Of a stretch of 64,000 nt of DNA, positions 53,545-64,000 are shown in pieces (position 1 is the first letter of the stretch; each line of letters begins with the position of its first letter). The stretch lies in NCBI GenBank assembly GCA_004296455.1, contig AP018280.1, positions 4,836,001 through 4,900,000 on the forward strand, given 5' to 3'. Position numbers and translations under genes: made by a program. The stretch comes from Calothrix sp. NIES-4101. GTDB lineage: Bacteria; Cyanobacteriota; Cyanobacteriia; Cyanobacteriales; Nostocaceae. The notes under the pieces were generated by a model. The model was not told where the DNA came from. It was given only the letters and a program-made list of their open reading frames with translations, and searched no databases.

Positions 53545-55626
53545 CTACTCGAAGGGTAAGTCATTGTTTGGGCTAGGACCTTCAACTTCCCAACCTAAAT
53601 CGGTGACAGGAGTAATAAATGATGTTTTAGCTAAGTCGATCGCCAATTTACCACCTGTAATTTGCATACCCCAAATAGCGTTTTTACCTCTATCTGCACC
53701 AGTGCCGTAATAACGCCAAACAATATCTGGTGTTCCATCCTTGGTGTAGTCAGCAACGCCTTCCATTTCCCAATTAGTGTCGGGGACTGGAGTAATGAAA
53801 TCGGTCTTGGCAGCATTATAATCGCCTCCAGAGTTCATTACCCAAATAGCATTGTTACCCTTATCAGTCTTCGTACCATATTTACGCCAAAGGATATCGC
53901 CAATGCCATCCTTATCAAAATCGATCACATCTTCAATTTCCCAATCTGTGTCCGCAACTGTAGTAATAGAGTAATCATCCGTTGCGGGGTCAAAGTAGGG
54001 ATTGGTAGCAGCAGTTTTAGTGGCAGCATTCAACTTCCAAATCACATTTTCACCAGTATTGTAGTTGCGCCACACAATATCCGGTGTTCCATCTCCACTC
54101 ATGTCAGACCAACCTTCAATAGTCCAATTGGTATCCGGAGATGTAGTAATGAACTTGGTTTCTGTACTATCGAGAGTAAACAGTTCTGCGGGGTTTGTCG
54201 CATTGCTATTGTAAACAACTTCCCAAATCGCGTTTTCCCCAGTACGGTAGTTACGCCAGAGAAGATTCGCATTGCCATCTTTATCAACATCATTAACCCC
54301 TTCCAATTCCCAATCAGTATCAGCGACAGTTGTCAAGAAACCGCTCTTAGTTATGTCAACATCAATACCACTAGTAGGATCATTCTTCATAATCCAAACA
54401 GAGTTTTTACCTTGATCTGCACCTGTTCCGTAGTTGCGCCAGAAGATATCGGTAATACCATCTTGATTGACATCAAATAGTCCCTCAATTTCCCAGCCAG
54501 CTTCGGCGGCGGTGATAAACTTCGTTTTCGCATTATCAAGTGTGAACAGGTTAGCACCACCACCAGCATTGTAATTGAGGAACCACACAGAATTTTTGCC
54601 AGAGTCACCACCAGATTCTGTGTAGTTACGCCAGAGGAGTTCAGGATTACCATCATTGTTGAAGTCGGGGGTGGTAGTTGGGTTATTCAGACTAGCACCG
54701 CCAAAGTTAATGGTAACGTTCCCGGAAATTGTTAGGATGTTGTCCCCTAATAAGCCACCGTACTCGACAATGTAACCCTGGGGTTGAAAATCACCAGTTG
54801 TCCCACTATTAGGAAGGTCGTTCCATTTTCCAACAGTGCCCGCATTTGGGTTAGCAATGATATGGGCGTAATCTTCATTAGTATCGTTATCAGGTTCACC
54901 TGTTTGCCAGTTAGAATACCTACCGCTCTCAGGGACACCATTGCCTGTTCCCCTCCAGAATATGGTTCCGGTTTCTGGTCCTGTCACCCATTTCCATACA
55001 GTTTGCTCTCCAGAATCGCTAGCACCAATCCAACCATTGCCAACTAATTTTTGTTGGATGAAGTCCTGTTCTACTTGGCTGGTGATGGTTGCTAAGTAGC
55101 CTTGCCTGCCAAAGTATTTGTTATCAGTATTATCTGCTGCTGCGTCAGCATCAGTCCAAGAAATTCCTACTGATGATTTGAATTCGTAAAAGTGACCATT
55201 GTCAGGGTTCGACAGCAACTTCCCTAAGGAGAAGGTGATTGTCCGGGCATCTCCAGGGTTAGCAGTATCAACATTGGTGTATGTGACAGAACGTAGTACT
55301 GTTTGGTAATTAGCAACAGTATCACTACCATCTAAAGATAGAATCCCTTTGGTGTCATCGTAACTCCAGTTGATATTTCCGATTGTACCAGTAGTCCCAG
55401 TTTGTCCAGAAATTCCTAAATCATCCTTGGCGGAAACAAACCCACCAATTAATACTCTGGCTCCATCTAAATTACTAGTGCCAATGATAGCTACATTGGG
55501 GTCAACAATAATCGACGAACCAGTGTAATTTTTACTACTAGCGAACGTTGTCAGTGTTTGGTCGCCACCAACAGCCGCAGGCACTGGAGAAGTTGCGGAA
55601 ATCGGGTCTCTCAAATCATTAGACAC
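53545..55626 (-). CDS. Surface protein with C-type-lectin fold and FG-GAP/VCBS-like repeats
   Basis: This 693-aa protein has no classical signal peptide. Residues ~1-155 contain a cadherin/VCBS-like strand region (VDPNVAIIGTSNLDGARVL, YQTVLRSVTYTNVDTANPG). A C-type-lectin-like domain follows (~158-290) with GYLATITSQVEQDFIQ, WIGASDSGEQTVWKW and the calcium-site EPDNDTNEDYAHI ... WND pattern. The rest is about eight repeats of ~45 residues (W-E-(I/L)-E-G-V-x-D-x-(N/D)-x-D-G-x-x-D-I-x-W-R-x-Y), as in FG-GAP propellers. Probably a secreted adhesin or carbohydrate-binding protein. It has its own terminator before the exopolysaccharide genes. Confidence 0.85.
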   Translation of the reverse strand: MSNDLRDPISATSPVPAAVGGDQTLTTFASSKNYTGSSIIVDPNVAIIGTSNLDGARVLIGGFVSAKDDLGISGQTGTTGTIGNINWSYDDTKGILSLDGSDTVANYQTVLRSVTYTNVDTANPGDARTITFSLGKLLSNPDNGHFYEFKSSVGISWTDADAAADNTDNKYFGRQGYLATITSQVEQDFIQQKLVGNGWIGASDSGEQTVWKWVTGPETGTIFWRGTGNGVPESGRYSNWQTGEPDNDTNEDYAHIIANPNAGTVGKWNDLPNSGTTGDFQPQGYIVEYGGLLGDNILTISGNVTINFGGASLNNPTTTPDFNNDGNPELLWRNYTESGGDSGKNSVWFLNYNAGGGANLFTLDNAKTKFITAAEAGWEIEGLFDVNQDGITDIFWRNYGTGADQGKNSVWIMKNDPTSGIDVDITKSGFLTTVADTDWELEGVNDVDKDGNANLLWRNYRTGENAIWEVVYNSNATNPAELFTLDSTETKFITTSPDTNWTIEGWSDMSGDGTPDIVWRNYNTGENVIWKLNAATKTAATNPYFDPATDDYSITTVADTDWEIEDVIDFDKDGIGDILWRKYGTKTDKGNNAIWVMNSGGDYNAAKTDFITPVPDTNWEMEGVADYTKDGTPDIVWRYYGTGADRGKNAIWGMQITGGKLAIDLAKTSFITPVTDLGWEVEGPSPNNDLPFE

Positions 55627-56290
55627 AGGTGAATCCTCACAATTGATTTAAATACTTTTTTTTTCAACTGGTGTCAATATTGGGGCTTGTCTTGCAGAAC
55701 CCATATCCAGTCAAAAATGTAATAGAAGCCCCTGAAATTCACTAAAATCAAATACTTTTCAGGCACGGCTTTTGCAAGACACATTAAAAATCCTCTGTTA
55801 CGCCAAGCCAGTATAATTTGCTACGTTTGATTATGTACTGAAAGTAATCAGATCGTCAAATAACTACTTATCATGCCCAAAAAAGAAGGCAACTTTTACA
55901 TTTAATCACAATTTCAATTCAGTGTAGCAATTATGGCTAAAAAAATGTTTCTAAAGTTACAGAAAAAATATAGCAAAAAGTGACGAAAATCTGGATATTT
56001 GAGCAAAATAACGAGTATAAGGTGAATTATTGCATACTTGCCATTAAACGAAAAAAGTGAAATTTGTCATGCTAATCCTGCCTAGGATATCGTGTTGATA
56101 CATATCGTAGGGCATAACTTGCAGGCATATTTACTTGTGCAAAGTTATTCTACTGAGGATTTAAAATTACTAATAGATAAGGACTTACGCACTAACTACG
56201 CATTTAGGTGCAACATCAGGAAGCAATCCCAAGACTTGATTTCTCGCGCTGATCGCCTACATCCTATACACTTGAAAAATTTAGAATTAC
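55627..56290. other. Intergenic region upstream of the lectin gene
   Basis: A plus-strand 91-codon frame (56092-56367) without ATG context or known family is not called. AAGGACTTACGCAC (56179-56192) resembles a short dispersed repeat known from Nostocales. TTTTTTTTTCAACTG near the lectin start is a homopolymer-rich leader. Confidence 0.35.
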
Positions 56291-56321
56291 ATGAAAAATA
56301 CCCCTGTTTCCAGAGGTATTT
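56291..56321 (-). terminator. Terminator-like hairpin after the TerB-like gene
   Basis: AAATACCCCT (56296-56305) pairs with AGAGGTATTT (56312-56321) except one position. On the minus strand a T-run (TATTTTTC) follows. It lies about 90 bp after the stop at 56409. Confidence 0.55.
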
Positions 56322-56408
56322 AGTGAAAATAACTGATTTTAGATTGGTAGAAGTTGCACTCACATAGTTAACACTTAGTTGGCGAATTTACATAGCGAAT
56401 AAAGACCA

Positions 56409-56879
56409 TTATTCCTCTTCTTCGTCTTCTTCCTCTTCGTCTGCGCCAAACACAGCGTCTATTATCTCTTGTGCCCGCTCATTAGAAATATTTAGGGCTT
56501 CCTGAAGTTCAGAAATATAATCCTGTTCTTCTTCAGGGACTTCACCGTCAATCCCTACAACCACAATAGCTGTGGTGTATGCTGCTTCCCGATAACTTTT
56601 ATTGGGTAAAGATGCGATCGCCTGGGCTAGTACAGTTTCAGCATCTTCTTCATCTAACAAACTAAAAACTTTATCTGTTAATTCTTCGTAGTCTTCATCA
56701 GTGTAGTCTTCAAATTGGGAAACGCTGCCAAGCATTTCACTCAAAGCATATTCTTCTTTGAGGGTGATCCCTTCATCATCAGAGGCTGCGGAAAACAAGC
56801 CAATAACTGCGATCGCTACTTCTGGCTCGATTGCTACTGCATTGTTACTGCGATTTCTGATTGATTTGCTTTTAGACAT
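56409..56879 (-). CDS. TerB-like protein
   Basis: This 156-aa, all-helical, acidic protein has PEVAIAVIGLFSAASDDEGITLKEE, EDYTDEDYEELTDKVFSLL, SYREAAYTTAIVVVGIDGEVPEEE and a poly-Glu/Asp tail. The pattern D-G-x-x-x-x-E-E occurs twice, as in tellurite-resistance TerB domains. Cytoplasmic; no ter genes are nearby, so a tellurite role is not supported. Confidence 0.75.
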   Translation of the reverse strand: MSKSKSIRNRSNNAVAIEPEVAIAVIGLFSAASDDEGITLKEEYALSEMLGSVSQFEDYTDEDYEELTDKVFSLLDEEDAETVLAQAIASLPNKSYREAAYTTAIVVVGIDGEVPEEEQDYISELQEALNISNERAQEIIDAVFGADEEEEDEEEE

Positions 56880-57026
56880 AATAATCCTGTACTCATTAGG
56901 GAATTTTGATTAGGAAGGAATTCTCGGTAGCTTGGCTTGAAGATTAAACACATACAAAAGTTAACCTCAAAGGTAGAAAAGTTAAAAAACCTTTCCCTTC
57001 AAACTTTTTTTGAGTTTTATATCTCT
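56880..57026. other. Spacer between TerB-like gene and amidase terminator
   Basis: AT-rich with a run of T (57006-57011). No gene or hairpin. Confidence 0.35.
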
Positions 57027-57051
57027 TAAAAAGGCAGAAGTTTTTCTGCCT
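57027..57051 (-). terminator. Rho-independent terminator of the amidase gene
   Basis: AGGCAGAA (57032-57039) and TTCTGCCT (57044-57051) form a perfect 8-bp stem. On the minus strand it is followed by TTTTTAA. It lies about 250 bp after the amidase stop; the spacer (57052-57300) holds no gene. Confidence 0.7.
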
Positions 57052-57300
57052 ACAAACCAAGAGCTAAAATCATTTGCATTCAGCCAAAAATGCTACTTGC
57101 AACTTCCTAGTTTGATAATTCCCAAAAAAATCGCAAAAATATCAATTATCTGCCAATATTTTAGATTTTAAAAGTAACTCCAATCAATAGTTGAGAATAA
57201 AGTCAATAATTGACAGATTTACAAGTTACTGATTTTATTCTCAATCATCTCAAGCAGTTTTAGAAACTAATGGTACTTAGACACATAAAGGAAAGAGGGT

Positions 57301-59088
57301 TTAAATTCCATCGGAACGCTGATTTTGCTTGAACCACTCCACAATTCCATCTGCGATCGCATTTGCCAGTTTTTTCTGTTCCTTGGGGTCTGTCACCCAT
57401 TCAAACTCATTGGGGTTACTCATAAAACCCAATTCCATTAATACCGATGGTGCGCTTGTGGGACGGGTTAATGCGAGGTTGTTCCAAAATATGCCATAGG
57501 ATGGACGTTTCATCTTTGCAACTATATAGTTATGCAAAAATGCAGCGAGACTGTGTGCTTGGGGGTTGTACCAAAACATGCCTACCCCTTGGGTTTTTTC
57601 AGCATCGCCATTGTCGGGGAGGGAATTGTAATGTACTGATAGAGCAATTGCAGGTTCTTCGTTATCAATCAGTTTTTGCCGATCTGGTAGGGATAAATCT
57701 TTGTCATCTTCCCGCGACATCACCACATTGGCACCGCGTTTACTTAGTTCCTCACGTAATAATTGGGAAACCTTAAGGTTAACGTCCTTTTCCAAGGTTC
57801 CATTTGGTCCCGAAGCGCCGGATTCTTTACCCCCATGCCCCGGGTCAAGTAAAATTTTGATGCCAGATAATGGCTTTTGTTTTTTGCGAGAAAATTCTGG
57901 CGGATAGCGTAACGTCAAAACTAAACTTGTGCCTTCATAGCGAAGTTTATATCCCCACTGCTGGTTTTGTTTCAGATTGAAGATGTACTGAACTTGGTTG
58001 GGGTTAGGCTGTTGCCAATCCAGACGGGAAATTATGGGGTTGTTGTCGGTGCGGAAAGTGTCAGTTTGAGCGGTGGTATTATGCAGCGTCAGGATCAAAC
58101 TTTGGCTTCCTTGCTGAACAGTGACGGGTACAGGTACTTGTAGGGGGAAAATGACCTCTACTTTGTCTTTGGATTGGCGATAGCCAATACTGCGAATGAT
58201 TGAACGGGGAGCGATTGCACCTGGAATGGTACGAGTCTCTTTACTATTGATCCAACCGCCGTAATCCAAACGTAACCAGTCACCATCTTTTCCTGTAATC
58301 GCTGCCCTGGTACCTTTTGGCAGTGGTGTCAGTCGAGAATGATCTGTACTGGAACCTGTACGCGCCACTCCAGCGTCCACAGTCACTTCGGCAACTTCTA
58401 ATTGCGACGGAGCCAGTATCTGCACTTTACCCATAGCTGCTTGCGTGACTGTTTTGCCATTCAGTGTTAGTTGAAATTGGGGTTGCCCTAAATCGCCAGG
58501 AGTTTGTACAGTTGTACAACCTGCGTAATTACTAATTTGAGTTCGGGTAACTTGATTTTGGGATAATGGTTGATTTCGTCCTGTCAGTGCAGCTTTATTG
58601 TCGGGTAGTAAAGCAGAAATTGGTTGTGGAGCAAGAGCGATCGCATCTCCACCCAGTTTTACAGAAACATTAGCATTGGCAGCTGCGATCGCGCTCAAAC
58701 AAATTGGTTCACCTGGCATTCGAGCCATATCTACCGATGGGATGAGGGAATCTTTGACAAAAGCCAATCCCGGAGGATTTTCTGGTTGTAAGGAGTTACG
58801 CGTCACTTGAATTAACAATTCTTGATTTTCGTAACGAATCGTAAAGTTATTAGTTCCTACCTGTAAAGGCATACTTGGGGCAAAATGACCAGACTTACTA
58901 CGAACAATTGGTTTACCATTAATCGAAACTTGTCCGGTTGTTGGTGCTGTTCCAATGAAAAATATCCTATCGGCACTTGTTGTATGTTTGCTGGGAGGAT
59001 AAACAACTTTAAGAGTTTGTTTTTGAGCCAAAACAACGGAAGGAGTCAATATCGAGCCTAGCAGTATTAATCCTAATAAGGGTTTCAT
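57301..59088 (-). CDS. N-acetylmuramoyl-L-alanine amidase (AmiC-type) with AMIN domain
   Basis: ATG 59088 (MKPLLGLILLGSILTPSVVLAQK) gives a clean signal peptide; the frame start at 59115 would add a second hydrophobic stretch. A long N-terminal part (to ~310) includes SH3-like segments. The AMIN region is around VEVIFPLQVPVPVTV. The C-terminal amidase_3 domain has zinc ligands in LLDPGHGGKESGASG (His, then Glu in TLEKDVNL) and SVHYNSLP, and catalytic Glu in VLMELGFMSN. It cleaves the peptide from MurNAc in peptidoglycan; in filamentous cyanobacteria such enzymes drill septal pores or act in division. It is divergent from pyrG, ~87 bp apart. Confidence 0.92.
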   Translation of the reverse strand: MKPLLGLILLGSILTPSVVLAQKQTLKVVYPPSKHTTSADRIFFIGTAPTTGQVSINGKPIVRSKSGHFAPSMPLQVGTNNFTIRYENQELLIQVTRNSLQPENPPGLAFVKDSLIPSVDMARMPGEPICLSAIAAANANVSVKLGGDAIALAPQPISALLPDNKAALTGRNQPLSQNQVTRTQISNYAGCTTVQTPGDLGQPQFQLTLNGKTVTQAAMGKVQILAPSQLEVAEVTVDAGVARTGSSTDHSRLTPLPKGTRAAITGKDGDWLRLDYGGWINSKETRTIPGAIAPRSIIRSIGYRQSKDKVEVIFPLQVPVPVTVQQGSQSLILTLHNTTAQTDTFRTDNNPIISRLDWQQPNPNQVQYIFNLKQNQQWGYKLRYEGTSLVLTLRYPPEFSRKKQKPLSGIKILLDPGHGGKESGASGPNGTLEKDVNLKVSQLLREELSKRGANVVMSREDDKDLSLPDRQKLIDNEEPAIALSVHYNSLPDNGDAEKTQGVGMFWYNPQAHSLAAFLHNYIVAKMKRPSYGIFWNNLALTRPTSAPSVLMELGFMSNPNEFEWVTDPKEQKKLANAIADGIVEWFKQNQRSDGI

Positions 59089-59106
59089 GCCACTGAAAAT
59101 GAATAA

Positions 59107-60813
<1,707 letters not shown>

Positions 60814-61238
60814 ATAGTCATACTGCTTGGTTCAAGGAGAAAAGGTTAAAATGCTGATTAAGCCAGATTGTTATTTTTCAATTGATTTTTCAATTTTTAA
60901 TCTTTTTTCCTTAACTGTAGCTTGTACTCTAGTCGTCTAAGACAGTAATTTGGCAGGGGGAAAATTCTCCGCCTCTCTCCCCAAGTCAATCTCAACCCGC
61001 CAAGTTGAGCTTGGCGAACCACTAGGTAACGAGCCGGCAGTAACTTTATAGGTTTACGCCCTCTGAGAGTAATGAAACCCAAGCCTGATATCAAGCATTT
61101 AACAAGTATTGGGATAATTACACTCTAGCAAAAGGCATAATACATACCTGAGGTTATTTAGGGTTTGCGATTTACGTAAAATCAAGGCTATTATTATCCT
61201 CAAAATCGCGCGGTTTGCTACAAACTTGTTACTGAGTT
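60814..61238. other. Intergenic region after pyrG
   Basis: No supported gene. A GC-richer stretch (60950-61080) contains the palindrome CGCCAAG-TTGAG-CTTGGCG (60998-61016) and matches the style of the palindromic spacer at 42.4 kb (GGCGAACC shared). A minus frame of 65 codons (60897-61094) across it is rejected. Confidence 0.4.
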
Positions 61239-61685
61239 ATGACTAAATTGGGGTTTGAAGGAGAAAGTGTGGCTTACTGGGAGAAAATTATTTATGACAG
61301 AAAAGAATACATCGTTAATTTTGAGCGTGTTTCATCTTTTTGCCGCGAACCGAATAGTAGAGTAACATTTTGGTTACCGGATAACGCCATCCCGATTGTG
61401 ATTAATCCCCAAAGTAACCAAAAAGACTATCAAAAAATTATCGAGTACACCGCAAAAGTGACAAATTTGCGTGATAATACTTACTGGGTAAAAATTTTTT
61501 ATGAACGAAATGAATATATTATTAACCTCACCTGTATTAGTTCATTTTGTCGTGAACCTAATGGCAGAATTACTTTTTGGCTACCCGACAGCACCATCCC
61601 AATAATTATTAACCCTACAAGTAATCCAGAATCGTATCAAAAGGTTGTAGAGTACATCGAAAAAACTACAGGTTTCCATATTTGA
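61239..61685 (+). CDS. Small protein of two tandem ~66-residue units
   Basis: This is a 148-aa protein. Two similar units cover nearly the whole chain (about residues 13-75 and 82-144). Shared features are YW-x-KI-x-Y-(D/E)-R-x-EYI-(V/I)-N, the highly conserved SSFCREPN-(S/G)-R-(V/I)-TFWLPD, IPI-(V/I)-INP and YQK-(I/V)-(I/V)-EY. One Cys per unit is conserved. No signal peptide or membrane helix. No family was recognised. ATG 61239 has a purine-poor upstream region, so the ribosome binding site is weak. Confidence 0.7.
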   Translation: MTKLGFEGESVAYWEKIIYDRKEYIVNFERVSSFCREPNSRVTFWLPDNAIPIVINPQSNQKDYQKIIEYTAKVTNLRDNTYWVKIFYERNEYIINLTCISSFCREPNGRITFWLPDSTIPIIINPTSNPESYQKVVEYIEKTTGFHI

Positions 61686-62157
61686 CATTTCCAGGTTTTT
61701 CTCTTGTGAAGTCAAATGAGTAGCAAGCTAGGTGGTGCTATCCCCAAATATTTATGGCTTATGTGTCCTGAGCTAATCCTTAACAAGCGATCGCCAAATT
61801 TACCTCAACCTTGAGGATGATTTGATTTCGCTCAAAAACTTCTCCCCAATTCCCATCACATCGACAGCAGGGAATATTTTGTAGCACGAATTTCCAACCT
61901 TTGTAAAATCTCATACTTTGAAAAATAACGCGATCGGCTATCATTATGAGCATATGTGAAGGTTCATCTCAACTATTGGTTGTGCTGTTAACGATGTTAC
62001 AGATATTGATTTGTAAATACTTATTTGTTACCCTCGTAAACAACATCAGCTAACTGGCGATTTTTAAGTAACATATGGCTCAATTTAACCAGCTATCTGT
62101 TATTTTCGATCATGCAGTTGAACTCAATGCTTTTCGTTCAAATTTAACGCGATCCAC
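61686..62157. other. Leader region upstream of the RNA-binding protein gene
   Basis: No gene. Such genes in cyanobacteria often have a long cold-regulated 5' leader, and the ~470 bp here would fit. No hairpin or cold box was clearly identified. GCGATCGC occurs near 61786. Confidence 0.35.
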
Positions 62158-62448
62158 ATGACTATTTACGTTGGAAATCTCTCTTACCGCGCTACTGAAG
62201 CAGACCTAAGAGCAGTATTTGCAGACTACGGCGAGGTTAAACGAGTCGTACTACCTACTGACCGAGAAACAGGTCGGATGCGTGGCTTTGCCTTCGTTGA
62301 TATGGATGAAGATGCTCAAGAAGATGCAGCTATTACCGAACTAGATGGAGCTGAATGGATGGGGCGACAATTAAGAGTCAACAAAGCAAAACCGCGAGAA
62401 AATAATAACCGGAGAGGTGTTTACAATAAACAAGAAGCCTATGAATAA
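62158..62448 (+). CDS. RRM-domain RNA-binding protein (Rbp)
   Basis: This 96-aa protein has a single RRM with RNP2 IYVGNLSYRA and RNP1 RGFAFVDM, ending in a short basic tail (RENNNRRGVYNK). It belongs to the cyanobacterial Rbp group, often cold-induced or tied to mRNA localisation; this member lacks a Gly-rich tail. Confidence 0.95.
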   Translation: MTIYVGNLSYRATEADLRAVFADYGEVKRVVLPTDRETGRMRGFAFVDMDEDAQEDAAITELDGAEWMGRQLRVNKAKPRENNNRRGVYNKQEAYE

Positions 62449-62800
62449 TGGAACATCATGATAGCAAATTGTTTTCCTGTTATGCAAGCTGTTGCTCACA
62501 CTGGTGAACAGGAACAAAAGGATTAGATGTAATTATATATACACTAGACAACAGTCGTGATATTTTCGAATGTCACGGCTAGTTGCTTTGAGGATATTTA
62601 TTGATGGGGTATAAATTATTAAATTGTGACTATCGATTATTACAGATTAATTTCTTTATTTTCTCTAAAATCACACTTCAGTTTTGAGAATAGGTTTCTA
62701 AGATAGAGGCAGTAGTTTATTTTGAATCCTTTCCCATTTCCCTCAGTATTGCCAGAATCAACTCAAAAAAATTGCCAGTAGAACCGCGAGGACTTGAAAC
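62449..62800. other. Intergenic region before fbp
   Basis: No gene or clear terminator. GAGG about 15 bp before 62801 is a possible ribosome binding site for fbp. The promoter of fbp presumably lies here. Confidence 0.35.
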
Positions 62801-63853
62801 ATGGCTCAAGCTTCAGAATCATTGGATTTGTCAATTAATGATAATGTTACAGACCACGCCTTAGACCGTGATTGCACCACATTATCAAGACACGTCCTCC
62901 AACAGTTACAAAGTTTTTCCCCAGAAGCCCAAGATTTAAGCGCCTTGATGAATCGGATCGGGCTTGCTGGTAAATTAGTTGCCCGTCGTCTCAGTCGCGC
63001 AGGGTTGATGGAAGGTGTGTTGGGATTTACGGGAGAAGTTAATGTCCAAGGTGAATCCGTCAAAAAAATGGATGTCTATGCCAACGACGTGTTTATCTCA
63101 GTATTTAAGCAAAGCGGCTTGGTATGTCGGCTTGCTTCTGAGGAGATGGAAAAACCCTACTACATTCCCGAAAATTGTCCGATTGGTCGATATACTTTGC
63201 TTTATGACCCTATAGATGGTTCGTCAAATACAGATACAAACTTGAGTCTGGGGTCAATATTTTCGATTCGTAAGCAGGAAGGGGATGATGTCGATGGCAC
63301 TGCCAGTGACCTCTTTGCACCTGGACGCAACCAAATTGCGGCTGGATACATCCTTTATGGACCCAGTACTATGCTTGTCTACACTATCGGTAGAGGAGTT
63401 CATTCGTTTACACTCGACCCCAGTTTAGGAGAATTTATCCTCACGGAAGAAAATATCAAAATTCCTAACCACGGTTCGGTTTACAGTGTCAACGAGGGTA
63501 ATTTCTGGCAGTGGGACGAATCGATACGTGAGTACATTCGCTATGTCCATCGGACAGAGGGATATGTTGCCCGCTACAGTGGTGCGATGGTAAGTGATAT
63601 TCATCGAGTATTACTACAAGGTGGCGTGTTCCTTTACCCTGGAACCCGACAAAACCCTGAAGGAAAACTGCGTTTGCTTTATGAAACTGCCCCATTAGCC
63701 TTTGTAATCGAACAAGCTGGTGGTCGTGCAACTACGGGAAATATAGAAATTTTAGACGTGGTGGCAAAAAAATTACATCAACGTACTCCTTTGATTATTG
63801 GTAGCACGCAGGATGTGGCAAAAGTAGAGTCGTTTATTCAAAACGGACATTAA
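62801..63853 (+). CDS. fbp: Class I fructose-1,6-bisphosphatase
   Basis: This 350-aa enzyme has the metal-binding [20 protein letters not shown], the Glu in [18 protein letters not shown], and the substrate-site [18 protein letters not shown] and [20 protein letters not shown]. It removes phosphate from fructose-1,6-bisphosphate in the Calvin cycle and gluconeogenesis. This is the class I type rather than the dual F/SBPase that cyanobacteria also use. It is complete, with a hairpin just after the stop. Confidence 0.97.
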   Translation: MAQASESLDLSINDNVTDHALDRDCTTLSRHVLQQLQSFSPEAQDLSALMNRIGLAGKLVARRLSRAGLMEGVLGFTGEVNVQGESVKKMDVYANDVFISVFKQSGLVCRLASEEMEKPYYIPENCPIGRYTLLYDPIDGSSNTDTNLSLGSIFSIRKQEGDDVDGTASDLFAPGRNQIAAGYILYGPSTMLVYTIGRGVHSFTLDPSLGEFILTEENIKIPNHGSVYSVNEGNFWQWDESIREYIRYVHRTEGYVARYSGAMVSDIHRVLLQGGVFLYPGTRQNPEGKLRLLYETAPLAFVIEQAGGRATTGNIEILDVVAKKLHQRTPLIIGSTQDVAKVESFIQNGH

Positions 63854-63861
63854 ACATTACT

Positions 63862-63885
63862 AGAGGCGCAATATATTGCGTCTCT
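63862..63885 (+). terminator. Hairpin after fbp
   Basis: AGAGGCGCAA (63862-63871) pairs with TTGCGTCTCT (63876-63885), with one G-T pair. No T-run follows. It belongs to the AGAGACGC class of dispersed palindromes (compare 23877-23907) and may act as a 3' end structure. Confidence 0.5.
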
Positions 63886-64000
63886 GTATCAATCCTGAGA
63901 AGATTGACATTCTCCTGATTTTAGGTGGCTACAGTATATGTATTCACACTTGAAAAGCTAATGATTAAGATTCCTGGTACAGAATCTAGGCTGCCCGCAG

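Noticed and set aside
56092-56367. 91-codon plus-strand frame between lectin and TerB-like genes
   Set aside because: It contains a dispersed-repeat-like ACTTACGCAC and a terminator hairpin for the opposite strand. The start codon lacks a ribosome binding site.
56409-56879. Tellurite-resistance operon
   Set aside because: Only a TerB-like gene is present; no terC, terD or terE-type neighbours.
60897-61094. 65-codon minus-strand frame after pyrG
   Set aside because: It covers a palindromic repeat and has no ribosome binding site or family.

Overview
The window looks like chromosomal DNA of a filamentous, probably heterocystous (Nostocales-type) cyanobacterium. The evidence is the many copies of the HIP1 octamer GCGATCGC, the chlL/chlN pair for dark chlorophyll synthesis, a cyanobacterial-type Hfq next to dapF, the plastid/cyanobacterial ribosomal protein PSRP-3 (Ycf65), several zinc-ribbon Ser/Thr kinases, many insertion sequences, and short palindromic and heptameric intergenic repeats of the kind common in Nostoc and Calothrix relatives. 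The species cannot be named from this sequence alone.

Layout. 1-3.1 kb: a membrane protein with bactofilin-like repeats and a secreted fasciclin protein. 3.2-10.6 kb: a transposon-damaged zone. A decayed IS982-type transposase carries a ~48-bp palindromic insert with a stop codon. Next to it, an OmpR-type two-component operon on the minus strand (regulator 10589-11266, sensor kinase reading leftward from 10528) has its kinase cut in two by a ~4.3-kb nested mobile block. An IS5-like element entered the kinase gene and was itself invaded by an IS66 element (8-bp target duplication), two identical 161-bp ISL3-like MITEs in opposite orientation (8-bp duplications each) and an IS4-like element (4-bp duplication). 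11.5-12.2 kb: a secreted repeat protein divergent from the regulator, with an operator-like repeat cluster between them. 12.3-22.5 kb: a phenylacetate-CoA-ligase-like enzyme, two tandem paralogous Ser/Thr kinases, an ABC exporter, a GNAT protein with a membrane insert, a small secreted protein and a HAD phosphatase. 22.8-26.1 kb: PSRP-3, a YidD-like protein with a cysteine-rich tail, a BON protein, a KirBac-type potassium channel and a small charged protein. 26.2-29.4 kb: chlL - DUF5331 - chlN on the minus strand. 30-34.3 kb: hfq and dapF (divergent), a pentapeptide-repeat protein and a third Ser/Thr kinase.

34.5-41.2 kb: two consecutive minus-strand energy-coupling-factor (ECF) transport systems for cobalt/nickel. 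The first is a NikM/CbiM-type membrane component with CbiQ and CbiO. The second is CbiM, a cation-diffusion-facilitator exporter, CbiN, CbiQ and CbiO. 41.3-52.4 kb: a nine-gene minus-strand exopolysaccharide cluster reading from a WecG/TagA glycosyltransferase and a Wzc-type tyrosine autokinase through an acyltransferase, several glycosyltransferases and an O-antigen ligase/polymerase. 53.5-55.6 kb: a large predicted surface protein with a C-type-lectin fold and FG-GAP-like repeats, closed by its own terminator. 56.4-63.9 kb: a TerB-like protein, an AMIN-domain N-acetylmuramoyl-L-alanine amidase, pyrG, a small protein made of a tandemly duplicated unit, an RRM RNA-binding protein and class I fructose-1,6-bisphosphatase.

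No rRNA, tRNA or CRISPR array was recognised. The least ordinary parts are the nested transposon block with its recoverable insertion history, the palindromic insert in the IS982 gene, the operator-like site beside the broken two-component system, the cysteine-tailed YidD homologue and the duplicated-unit protein near 61.2 kb. I did not find a clearly new multi-gene system.
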